Assembly: GCF_002443255.2 (NCBI RefSeq)
Contig: NW_019211455.1
Coordinates: 51,295,471-51,359,470 of the forward strand
Direction: 5' to 3'
Origin: Varroa destructor
Taxonomy: Eukaryota > Arthropoda > Arachnida > Mesostigmata > Varroidae
DNA: 64,000 nucleotides
A program made the translations under genes and the position numbers. Position 1 is the first letter of the stretch; the number at the start of each line of letters is the position of its first letter. The notes below the pieces were generated by a model, which made no database searches, was not told the origin of the DNA, and saw nothing but the letters and a program-made list of their open reading frames with translations. Shown here one piece after another: positions 11,081-22,978 of this stretch.

Positions 11081-14000
11081 CTCTATTTATGTTATTATCG
11101 ATTAATTATCCAAAAAAAAATGCTATGTTTTCTTTCAAGAAGACGTAAAAAATTATCGATGTCGAAGACATTTCAGGCCCAGCGATGGCCATTGCCATTT
11201 ATAAGATGATCCTAATATTATTTATTACAATGTAAAACTGATGCTTTCGGAATTGACGACTCAATATTTGGATATATTTATAGAAAAGATATGTACCTAA
11301 TATATAGTGATCTCGAAGTCAAGGTTACGATCTATTCATAGTGCCACAGTGCGAGAGACCGTACCTCAAAAAAAAATGTTTAATTCAGCTTTCCATCTTA
11401 ACGAAGAAAGCAGTCGAGAGATAGACTTGATTTCTAGGCATCTGAAACACCATTGAAAATGACGTACCGAGTCATTTGTCTCTTCTCTGTTTTCTAAAGT
11501 TAAAATAGCGGGCACGTAAAATCCATTGTAGATGGATGAAGTAGAGCTGAAACTGACATTTTATCACCTTCTGTTCTGTACGATCTTAAATAGAAATGGT
11601 ACTTACATTCAACGGAAGCACAAGTGGCCTATTTCGCTGTGATTTCACTGTAATTGTAACTAAATTAAAGACACCTATATAAGGGACACCCCGCGGAATG
11701 CCTTCCGTGTACGCTTCTAGGTAGGACTAAGTGAAGCATATGTTTTTGAGTAAATCAATAAATAGAGTGACCTGTGAGAAGAATAACCAAAACCACGTAA
11801 TCCTAGATACGCACCACATCCTTTTCCAACTAAAACGACCATCTTAAGGCGTGTTGTTAAATAGAATATCAGATGCATGTATACAAGACCTGCAAATAAA
11901 TCCTATTAGATTACATGCTGACAAACAAACTCTCACTCCGTGATTTTCAGCTATACGCTTTCAACATGTACGCCTCCCAAATACTCCCTGCGTTGCGGAC
12001 GCCCAATTTCAGTGTGCTGCTGAATGCTTATTGTTGGTACCAACCGCTGAGCCAGCGTAGCGCGCGGCACCCATGGGGCAAGTCTACCAACCCCTGGTGT
12101 ACGCTTTATTCTCCGCGTGCCATGTCCCACACTGTGCAGTCCTACTGGCTCCAACGGGTCGTCGTCTTCATCCGTTCTGCTGCATGCTAGACAGGCTGCG
12201 ACATTGCAGCGAAGAACCATAAAAGTAGAAGTAGTGCATATATGTAGCCCCAACTGCAAGTGTGTTACAACTGTGTGGAGACAGCTGTGGAACTTTGGGG
12301 CTAGACTCGATGAAGAGCAGAGTTGGCAAGGCAACTGTAGGCATCTATGGCAGGAGCAGGAATTCTCGCGTCAGCCATGGCCATATTGCCGGAGGATATT
12401 GCCCTGGGAAAGTGGGGTAAAAGTTAAATGAAGGCGCGCACCAGGTGATTTGCTTTTTGCTTCTTTGCGAATGACAGAAAACACTTGGCCAGCAGCCTTA
12501 TCTTGCCTTGCACGGCATTTAGTCATAAGGGACGTCGGCTGGACATGGTCGTATCGGTGTGGGACAGAGCTCACTGCTCTCTGAGCTGGAGGGCGGAGGT
12601 CGCAAAGACGAAAGGAGAGTCATAGCGAAAAGCTGAGGTCCTAACATTCAGATCTGGGCACCCTCCTCCATCACCCCGGTGCCACTGACGCCAGGCCCAC
12701 ACCCGCCTTCGTTGTGTAACTCCATCTAGTGCAGGTGTTGTACAATGGAAACGCGCTTACTGGCTGGCAGACGAGAGGAGAAAAGACAACTGTGCACCGA
12801 AACACAAAGTACACGTAGAGAATGTGGAAGATTGTCATGGAAGCGCTGACTGGTTGGTTGGTAGGTAAGTCACTTAGATGAGGTCAGCTAGATTCGCCCG
12901 GCAGCGGTCGATAGCAGGAGGATCGGACGTGGTACTCTGGCCTAGGACCAGCAGCAGCAGGTATAAATTTATAAACCGAAAGGCGCCCCAAGGGAGATTC
13001 AAGCGGGAAGAAGTACTGGCATGCGATTCAATCGGAACTCTGTGCCGCTACCTGTTTGTCAAACCCCTGAAATCATCAAGCGCATGGTTATATTACGTGG
13101 ACGTTTCAAACTCGCTACGTTTTATGCTTTCGAGAAAAAGGCTATGGTAAGATGGGTTCCTGAGTACAGCCTAGAGGCCGAAGAAGCCACGTACGTATCG
13201 CGCTTACCGCCATAGAAAATAGCTAGGAAAAATCCTTCTGTTAATAGGTCTTCGTTATTGGCTGAGCAGGAAAAAAAAGACAAGGCAATAAAGACGATAA
13301 CTTGCTTCAAAGAGAGAAATTCTACAAACAGGCGATCATCAAATACACTTATAGATTCAATTTATAACATATTTTGCACACATGTACAGCATTCAGGCCC
13401 ACAGATTAGCACGGACACAAATAACTACGGTGCCGATCGCATGTCGTTGTTGCAAGCAAAAAATCGTCTGCGTATCGTTATATTCAAAATACTACACTCA
13501 TTCAGATCGCTTTGTCTTTATCATTCGTTTTTACTCTCGGACTTCGATCATTTCGGCTGGGGTAGTGAACTTCATGCAGCATCGAAAAAACAATCGCCTG
13601 GCAAACAAACCTCTCGTGGGAACAAGACTCTCTTCATTTTCCTTTTCGTTCATCCGAAGCGAACCTGAAAAGGCTCGTTAACAATGTACAATGCATCCAT
13701 CTTCCCATGTGCAGCCTTCATTGACTTCACTCAACTCCCGTTTCCGTCGCTCATTGGACGTCGTCGTCGTCGTCGTCGTCGTTCCTTGGGTCTTCCGTAC
13801 TTTCTTGCCAAATTGACTCTTGCAGTGCGTAAATTACAACTTTTACCAATCAGACAAACTCGTGCGCATTTCGTCGCCTCGTATTTTGTTTATTACCATC
13901 ACCATATTTGACCATCATAATTTGTTAGGTATTGCATTGAACGGCGGCCAGATGAGCATGTTACGTGAATCGTGCTAGCAACTTACTAGGAATCCGTTGT

Positions 14001-16050
14001 TGTTAATGACGTAACCTCATCATTTACAAGCGGCCGACATGGTCCTAGCAACTTTTTAAGTAGACAAGTTCCCTTTATGCACGAGGCCTAACCCAGACGG
14101 TTATCCGTTTCTGTCGAAAGCAAGAATCTGTGCATGGAAAAGCAAATACATAGCGTCCTCTAGGATACTGGCTCTTAAATTGTCTCGTAGCTTATACACT
14201 ATCATTTGAGATAGATTGTAATGGGCCTCGTATCCTATGGAATACTAACGAGATTCGTTATGGGTTTTAGCGATATATTCTTCCGACTGTACTTGCTTCG
14301 TGTCGGCAATAATTATAATATGCCCCGTTACTTATACAATGAATTGGTGCCATTTATTATAGTTTGTAAAATAACCATCGTTCAATGATTTACTAATGTT
14401 CCGCTTAGCCCAGACGGATATTTCCACGTGCATGTGCGTGCAACGACTTAATTGTCCCTGATCTCTCACAAGCACAGTTTTAAGATATTTACACTTCAGG
14501 TTTTTTTTTTTCTTTCGTCGTGATTTCGTTCGCTTCCATTAGTAAGACAAGAATTCGAATTTATTCCATTGTTAACATGGACATGAACTATACAAACAGT
14601 TCCTGATCTGTATCTCATTTCAACGTTTTCGCCTTCATGTTATATCGAATAGAATTTAGGTTAATTTTCCGTAAGCTTTACCTAAATATGGCTTGCTATT
14701 GTCATGACCACGATCACTGTCATCATCTCTCATGGTTATGGTACCGAAAGTTTGGAGCTCGAGTGACGAAACACAGGTTTGAGTACGAACAGTTTCGTCT
14801 GCGTGCTGCGTAGCTGAATAGCAACTAGAAGGGACCACCCTGATTAATAACGTCCGTAACAGTCAACAACAGAACGCTCTTCCGACGCACGAATCGACCA
14901 GAATGAATGGGATACGCCCTATGTGCATTTATGCACGTATGTGGATATAGATTCCTGCACGGAATGAACGTTTGCCGATACGAGAACGATTTGTTGTTTG
15001 CTTCTTCCACTATGCTTCCACCGCACAGATGGCGTTGTTTAACTTGTACATCGCCTGTAATGATGACTGACGTCGATCACTCCTACTCTATGGACAGTAT
15101 TAGGGTTACACAGCACGTCCCATAGGGCTTTTATCTGCCGACCGATTGACGCGTTACAATACAGCATCTGGATTTCCTAGTCAATTTCGTTTCGTGCTTA
15201 ATACATCCCGTTTTGGATCTCGCTGGTCAGAAACGTAACCTGGCCGCTGGGCTGCTGCCCCTAACTAGAAATACGGACCCTATGAGAAAAAAATGATTAG
15301 AATCGTTGATTGCCTATGATTCACTCGAGTTTATCTGGCAGCTTCGCTAGAATGAGGTAGTGGCAGGAATGTAGGCGGCAGCAGGAGTAGCGTAAAAAGC
15401 TTAGGATTACCCTCAGTGCTGGTCACCCAACCTTTGTGAATTTTATTATGAACCTAATTTAACACTGCACAACAGTGTTGAATTGTCCATACAAAATACA
15501 TCAGTGATTTCTCTATCCGATCTTGGTTTTTGACAGATAGTCCAATGAATAATCCGTTAGATACGGTCTTGAGGTAATCAAAACAGAACGAAAATGTTAT
15601 TTCGTTGGTTCGTGATGAGAACTACTGCGGAGACTGCTTGTTTTAGATCTATCTAGGTCTCGGTACTGAATGGGCTCGACGCAGGATACCAAGCACTGTT
15701 GTTAAACCCACAATGACACGGCGTATAGGCTCCTGGATCCCAGGCTAAGCGTCTACTTACAAGAGCCCAACGCCCCATTTTCCAGAGCGCTCACAAACTT
15801 CTATGCATTTTACCAAAGCACGACCAAACAAAATTCGAAGATTCCAAATTGAAGTCGACGATGAAAATAAGCGACAGTCATGTGCAGACAGATATAACAA
15901 ATAGATCTTCGACAAGCCGTTCGAAAAGATGTTTCCAGTATTAATAGTATATAACATTTAATATAATAATGCGTATACGATACTCTCGTTTACTGATGAT
16001 CCGGTTTTTGGTCCTGCGTATCTACGACAGGCTTTGAATCGATACGCTAT
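11081..16050. other. Intergenic DNA, no supported gene
   Basis: Includes a GC-richer block at about 11.95-13.2 kb with several overlapping short open frames of no recognisable family, and a (GTC)n microsatellite at about 13759-13783. No exon is supportable. Confidence 0.5.
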
Positions 16051-16056
16051 ATGGCT

Positions 16057-16130
16057 TCTCCTTGGTTAAGTGGTTCGACTGTCCAGCCGGCCTCCGTCCG
16101 TGCCGGGAGTGCTGAGCGTTCGATCCACCT
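16057..16130 (+). other. tRNA-like A box / B box pair, possible SINE head
   Basis: The sequence ttggttaagtggttcgac (about 16062-16079) resembles a tRNA D-arm A box. About 45 nt downstream, gcgttcgatcc (16116-16126) resembles the T-arm B box. That spacing is normal for an RNA polymerase III internal promoter. I could not fold a complete cloverleaf with a 7-bp acceptor stem, so a decayed tRNA gene or a tRNA-derived SINE head is more likely than a working tRNA. Confidence 0.35.
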
Positions 16131-16681
16131 CAGATTATGAATATTTTACAGTGCATCACGACTCCATTCTCGATGGTGTCTATCCGCGTCGCGTACCGCA
16201 GTCATGCATTTATCGTAATTTGATTTCAAAGATAACTTCTGATAGGAAGTAGTCGGATTCTTCTACCCTTTGCCTAGTGGCTTCTTATAAGCGTTAGTTT
16301 AGAAACCGATACACAGGACAAATATTTTCACCGCCCTATAACAACCCCGTAAGATTACATTAAGACGCGTCAGTATGATAGTACTATTTGCGCATCTAGA
16401 ACTGTAGTTTACTAGATATGACAATGACGAAACCTTAATTTTTTTTTCAAAAACGGTGCATATATAACTTTTCCACTGTCTTAATTTTTCCTTTTTATGA
16501 CTTTTCCAGTATTTTTTATGGTGACATCTTTTAACTAAATTGTAACGCTTTCGCGTTAGAAAGAAGTTGAACTAGTCAGTAGATAACGCCGGTTGGCAAT
16601 AGTGCTAAGCATGAAAGGACTTCGTTATACTCTGTAGTTCTGACTTGTGTAGAAAAATAGATTGCAAGAAACTAATTTTTA

Positions 16682-16687
<6 letters not shown>

Positions 16688-16728
<41 letters not shown>
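16688..16728. repeat. (TA)n microsatellite
   Basis: About 20 uninterrupted TA units in an AT-rich non-coding stretch. Confidence 0.9.
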
Positions 16729-16733
<5 letters not shown>

Positions 16734-17582
16734 TAATCTGTATTTTTAGAATTGCTTGATACGGTTTTGTGCTTTCCTTCAGATTGCGTATTTCTGACAA
16801 TTTCGAAGACAGAAGTTGTAAGGTAAACAGCCGTAGAATCGGGTGGGATTTCATAAGAAGTTAGATTCTCTACAAAATATAGGATCGATCAATACGTTGA
16901 CACCCGAAGACAGCTGTGAGTCTTTTCGTCTGAGGAAATGTGGCTTTGAAGTTCAATGGTGACGGACTTTAAGACCAAGACGATCTTAGTTCACGAAAAC
17001 GGCTATAATGAAAAATAGGATCTGTGATCTTTATTGATTTTGTCACACGCGAATAAGTTAGCACTTACTAGCAATAGTTCTAGGTGATTCATCAACAGCA
17101 GCGTCAGGTCAAGTTAAATTTACTGAACTCGAACAAGGCTATGGTTAGGTTAAATAGCGCACTTCGAAGCTCGAAGGTATTTGAAATTTTCTAGGATATA
17201 TACGTTTCTGCCTACTTTCTATAGGCTGCAACCGCTCCGGTGTTGCAAGGTGAAAAATCCTAATTTTCGTCAAACAGTCTTGTCTATTTTGCTGATAGTA
17301 AGGTTGACTGTAAGACAGAGATCGATTTTATCTTTTCAAAAGTAGAATCTTTTTGAGCAATTTGGACGTTAATTTTTCCTCGTGAAATTCGTCCGATTGT
17401 ATTCGATCTCAATATGATCCTCACAATTAGCACTCTTGAACAACCCAATTGATTGAGCACCCAATTTTTACAAAAGGCTGTCAATTGTGTCTTAGCCATA
17501 AGCGAAACTTATTTTCGCAGTAAGTTACCTTTAGCTGATTGCTTAAGTTTAAAAAGCATCTATCCATGATCTATTGTAGTGA

Positions 17583-18736
17583 TTACCTGGTGAACCAAAA
17601 GTTGTCCTCGAGGGGATCGATTTCACCGGAGAGCAGCGCAATTTCCTGCTCCAACGAATCTCTCACTCTTCGAAGTTCAAGCACTTCCGCACGAAGTTCG
17701 CGTATCTCAACGCTCTGCTCGCATATGATTCGGGATTGTTCCTCGACGAGGGCGGCGAAGGCTACCCCGCCATCTACTGACATCTCTATCTCCATTTATT
17801 TGGAGAGGGAGAGGGAGCAATGTTTTGCCGTTGGTTTGGCGATACTCGGTTACGAGATAAAAAGAAATAGGCTGTGAACCTATTTTGGGGAAAGGTTATT
17901 GCACTGGGTTTGTGCAAAATACTAAATTAGCAAGCGGACGCCTTCGCACATCAACAAATCTATCACCAACTAACTCCTCTTTGAAGGCAGATGGGGTACT
18001 CATACATATCTTCTCACAGTGGCAATACACTCTCTTCAAACACACACAAACTATTTTCTGGCGCGTTTTGTGTTACGTCAGAAGCTTTTTGATATGAATT
18101 CTGAATTTCGTGTACCGAATGACGAAGGAAAAAACGTTGCGAAACAGTAACAGACAATATAGTGTCCTGCAGAACACCCAAAGCTACGGTGCCTTAGGAA
18201 CTACTACAGAGACGCACCGCTGGGACCTAACTAGATGTCACTTCGTAACACAGTGGGAAGCGTACACAGCTGTGCAAATCATGGTCGACGATACGATTCA
18301 ATAAATTCTTTAGAATCTCATTTATCTTTTGTTATGACACTTCCCAGACCTTCACTGTTTCGGCGATCCAATGTGACGGCAGAACATGAACGACGATGAC
18401 TAAGTTACGGTATTTTCCGTATCCAAGTTTGTTTATTTATCTTTTCTGCGGAGAATCAGGTTAATCCAGTGTTTTTTTTTTATCTGTAAGGCGGTGCAAG
18501 TTAAGGCGACGCGGTAACGCTCGCAATCGTGTGTGTCTTTGATTTGTCACAAAATAGAAACTTTGCAAAATACACGCCTCACTGGACGACGTTCTCCCGT
18601 CAAACTTGGAATACTCTTTGAACTCGCCGAGAGCGTCGGCGAGGTTCGCCCCCCTCGCGAACTCAACCTCATCGTTCGAGGAAGCCCTTTCCACCGAGGA
18701 AGTTTCGTATACCTTCCTCTCAGCTACCCTCTCCAT
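17583..18736 (-). CDS. Predicted two-exon small coiled-coil protein, unrecognised
   Basis: Two minus-strand exons join in phase. Exon 1 is 18736-18583, starting at an ATG and ending at a good donor (TCCA|gtgagg, phase 1). Exon 2 starts at 17776 after atgtcag, with a pyrimidine tract (ctccctctccctctcc) about 24 nt upstream. It reads to TAA at 17585-17583, giving about 115 aa, or it leaves at a donor (ACCAG|gtaatc) at 17587. Codons are GC-rich at third positions, unlike the flanks. The N-terminal half has RKVYETSS and EFKEYSKFDGR. The C-terminal half, about residues 60-105, is a charged heptad-type coiled coil (EIRELRAEVLELRRVRDSLE) ending in PLEDNFWF. VYETS recalls the N-terminus of dynamitin (dynactin p50), EYSKFDG recalls SIN1, and the coiled-coil end recalls geminin. 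None of these is strong enough to name it. It could be part of a longer gene or a retained fragment. Confidence 0.4.
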
Positions 18737-21700
18737 GGGCCATGTGCACCAAGAGCGTGTTTTGGGAAAAAAACAAACCCAAAACAGTGGGAACAATGGA
18801 AAGCAAACGTCGAATCAAACTTTCAATGGTTTCTGGGACCGTTAATTACTAGTATAACATTATGGTCAATGTTGAAGCTATGTATCTTTGATACACCAGA
18901 GCAGAGATGTCAGAGGTCAAATAGGGTTCATACGGTAACGATAGCTAACACAGAGAGGGCCGTATTAGGGACGTAGCCAGGTTTCTGAGTAAGTACGATA
19001 AGTAAATACTTTGTCCTCGTCCGCACACTCATTGTAAGCCGCTATAATTAACAAATCGTACTGAATAACAGCATTAATTAATACCTAATAATAGTAATAA
19101 AAATATATTGCAGTTATTGCAAAGGTAGTAGTAGTTTCGTGATGATTATGTGGTATTCTTTGACCATCGTTCTCCCTGAATAAAGGTGACTATGAATTTC
19201 GATCGAAACCTCACGGCCGTGACTGCTTGTCTATGAGTTAAAGTACATTTTCTAAGTTTTCTCGGGCACCTCACAGGCTCCTGAAACGGAGCGCCAGGCA
19301 TAGAAGCAGTTGAGGAGTTCTTCCTGAATATCGATGCTTTCCGTACATCTATAAATAGAAACCTAAAAAGATACCTTTTTTTTTTTTTTTTTCAATACAA
19401 ACCCTCCAAGTATGTACTTTTACTATTGAATGTACAAGCCTTAAATTAAGCTCCGTTGCGTGAACTGCCCAGTTGTAGGATTCCGTCCAATCCTTATGTT
19501 AAGTAATCAACAGCACAGGCAACGATCACATTAACAACATGGCGTTTGGGTCTATTAGGTTAGTTTCCTTTCCTTGGGGGTAGGGTCTCGAAAAAAAAAA
19601 GGGAGGTTGAATAGAAAATTATGTCTTGGAAGAAAATGCGCCATTAGAATACAAGCAATAGGTTTTGACATTGGATCAGTTACTTAACAGCTGACGATCG
19701 TCGATAACTCTAACATCGAGTCAAATTTAGCGCGTCCTGTAGGTAAAAGTTGCTTGGCATGTTGTTTCGATATGACACTTCCAGAAACAGAACCCTTGTA
19801 TCGTGTTTTTGACTTCGATTTGAGGTTCGATCAGATATAATAAATCCCCCTAAATATACTCAGCCCTCGAACGCAGGTACACTAAACATTATATGATTTG
19901 GTCCAAACCTGACGCGTGAATCAAGTAAAAAAGAAACAGAAAATAGAAATATTAGGCAAACAATTGCCATTACTTATGAGTCAATCTAATATTTAATTAC
20001 ATTTTAATTTCAACAGTAGGAAACAGCCGACTTCATTTCGTTCTTCAAACAGTACTACCTCAACTCGAATTTAGCTTGGATCAACTTGAGATATGTAATA
20101 TTCTTATTAATAAAGTTTCAATACGTTCTTAATAGTATCTGAAAGAAAATAGAATGTTTTAGAAATCATCCAAGGACAGCTACATAGACAGGCACTACTG
20201 CCCTCGGCTTCACTTTGTTTATAGGCATATACGGTTTGGTTTGTATAACGCTCCCATTCCAATAAAGAGCTAGTCCCGTCATACGTAAATTCGCCACGTT
20301 CATTTGATCGAGCAGCTTGAAATGTAAAACATAACGATAAAGCAAATAGAGAAACACTTTTTTGGCATTAAAAAAAAAAAGCATGTCGAAGATGAAAATC
20401 AAATTGGTCCTACTAATGAAAAAGAAGAAAAGTAAGCAAGCTTCTAAAGCAGAAAGTGCTAGGCAACCCGCTTTTTAAGTGCAAACCTAAGAAGTACTGT
20501 TTTGGAAAAGCACCTAATACAGCATGATGCCTATGGGTATAAAGCATTAACCGTGTCTCAACATAAGCGCTAATTGTATTTGTTAGACCCTGAGCGAGCG
20601 GAAGATGCTGTTGATAAAGCTGAGACCTTACACTTTGTTATTCTCGTATTCCGGCCAGAAGCTTCATCCTTGTATGTAACGAAGACACATTTTCATAAAC
20701 AGATTATAGCTTCGCTCACGACAAATGGGCAGGAATCCACATTTGACTTGGCCTTTAGACGGGGATGAATCCATCCAGATATTCGATTATACGCACAGCA
20801 TTGCATTGTTACAAGGATTATCCTTTAGCAGACGCTACCAACACTGAGACCGTATCAAAGTGTGTGAAAACTATATAAATAGGAAAAATGAATACGATGG
20901 TACAGTTCCCATTCGGCAAGACAGGTAACTATGTCCTTGTAGGAAAGGTAAGTTTATTAGAATTCTAGGAATATGGGCAGTTTGCAGCGCGATAAAAGGT
21001 TATAGCAGAAATACGTCTGGTTCGAACTTTGTCACATGACTGCACAGGGTTCCGGATCGGATAAACTAACTACCGTCGGACTACTCGTTTCGTACACATC
21101 CTGAGCTTGTCCTGCTTTTTCCTAAAGAAGAAGGCGTGTCCTCTAACTAGATTCTTGTCCTAGTGTTTATTGAAAGCAGTTGAATAAGCGTACAGCGAGA
21201 TACATCGTCGCCTTAGAGGACGTTGGGTCATATCCTTGACAGTGAGTAGGGAACCCGTCAATGGTTAACGCATACAAAGCATAGGACGAACGTGCTATTT
21301 CTGCTTCTGTTTGGCTGTGCTGGGGAAATGCTAGAGCTATCTTGGTTATTTGACTTTTGAACAGTCCGTTCACAAAAGCCAGGTAGCAGCTACCGTTGTC
21401 GAATATCCGGGCACTTAGAGGAAAGCAGACATTGAGTACAAAAGGGTTACGATGTTATTGAACTATTCAACTTGCCAACAGGTTCGTCTTGAAAGTTAGC
21501 GTGGGCTTACGCCTTACAAATTTTTACTTACCCATAGTCGTCCCGTTAAGCATTGAACTCCTGGACTGGCTTATTCGGTTAATGCAGTCTCAGGAGTACA
21601 TAATTCGTCCTTGTCAATGAATCAATCCCATTATTAAGGCAGCAGTCGTCTTGTTTTCATTTAGGAGATCAAGTTTTCTTTAACTTTGTTCTATCTCTCT

Positions 21701-22690
21701 ATACAGATAGATCTTTGTATGAACACTATCGCTTTCGAATCACTCGAAATACAGGTTTGAGTCTGGCCTTGGTTCGATACCAGTCGACGTCATCTCGAAA
21801 TTGTTCATTAAGCGGATATCGGCCACCGGCTGCCGTTTTCGTCACGTCCACTTCGGCAATAGCAGATGCACTAAGTTCAAAGTCTGTTTCGGTTAGGGTT
21901 ATGGCAAGTAGAACTTAGCGAGCGCTGTTGTTTCAGCTCAGCTAAGCCGTACTGCATATCAATAATGTGAACCCGTGCCGTGCGTGACAGTAAGAAAAGC
22001 CAAATGATTGAGTAACTTAGCGTATTCGTATACTTTGACCTTCTGGCGAAAGCCCTATAGGTTTCCTTAACCTGAAGCGAAGCTCATATAGGTCATAATT
22101 TTACATCTCCGTACTAAGCTATACCACATTTGACCGAGTACCATAGGCATTTTTGCCGGTCACTAAAAAATTCCACCACGTGCTTTAAAACCGTCGTATT
22201 TACCAAAAATTTTGTTTCTGGAGACAACGCGCATCAGGAACGACACTGTGTAGGTACGCTGATTACAGAGGGTCGTATTCGGGGGTGTAGCAGTACGACG
22301 CCGTCGAAACGATCTTGTCGTTCGCTAGCTACTGTGCTGACGCATTGCCATTTTGTGTAATGCGACCACTCGGTAACTTGAACACCCATGATAAGTGGCC
22401 TGTATTTATCGAAGCTGGAACGATTTGTTTTTTTCTTTCCGAAACCAGGTCTTCATTCAGATAATCGAAATCTTTAGCTGTTGCTCGTACTGAGGCTCGA
22501 ACCCCCCACCCCCCCCTCCCCTACGTAACGCACTAGCTTGACTAAGCTTCTTGATGGGCAGAGTGTGTCCAGATGGTAGGATGACAATGACTCATATGGC
22601 TTAATAACGTAATGCAACTAATGCAGCGTTGAGCTTTAGCATAACACGATCAGTGAACACTTGCTTGTACTCACTTCACAAATGTTTTGC
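18737..22690. other. Intergenic DNA, no supported gene
   Basis: AT-rich, with oligo-T tracts near 19376-19393 and a C-rich run at about 22501-22520. Short open frames only. No homology to the protease exons downstream was seen. Confidence 0.55.
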
Positions 22691-22698
22691 GCGCTGTC

Positions 22699-22708
22699 GT
22701 ATAAAGGC
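22699..22708 (+). promoter_or_regulatory. Possible TATA box upstream of protease A
   Basis: gtataaaggc is a reasonable TATA box, but it lies about 270 nt before the first ATG of protease A. If used, it would give a long 5' leader or a leader intron. No closer TATA was seen, in contrast to protease C. Confidence 0.25.
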
Positions 22709-22978
22709 TGGCCGAATAAGGCAAAGGTCTGGCGTATAGTATCACAACTTAAGTCCGCTTCCTAAAACGCTACGTAGGACATCTTTCAGCCGGTGACATT
22801 AAAGCTCTTCTAATCTGTTTGATTGCACTTTCCCTTGCTATCTCACCGTGCCACTTGTTGGCTGCTCGGCTCCTTAAGTTGTTTCCACCAAGGCCACGTT
22901 CGATTTACGCTTCGAATCAATGCAAGAAGTGCTTGAAAACTATATCCCTTTTCTGTGCATTGAGTCACGACAAGTGTG

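Noticed and set aside
13258..13668. 136-codon plus-strand open frame
   Set aside because: Starts at TTG, low-complexity Lys/Ser composition, no family match.
18533..18976. 147-codon plus-strand open frame
   Set aside because: Overlaps the GC-rich minus-strand exon at 18583-18736 and looks like its antisense shadow.
22130..22360. Frame with CVGTLI, resembling a protease CGGxLI block
   Set aside because: No catalytic His block follows and the rest does not align with protease exon 1.
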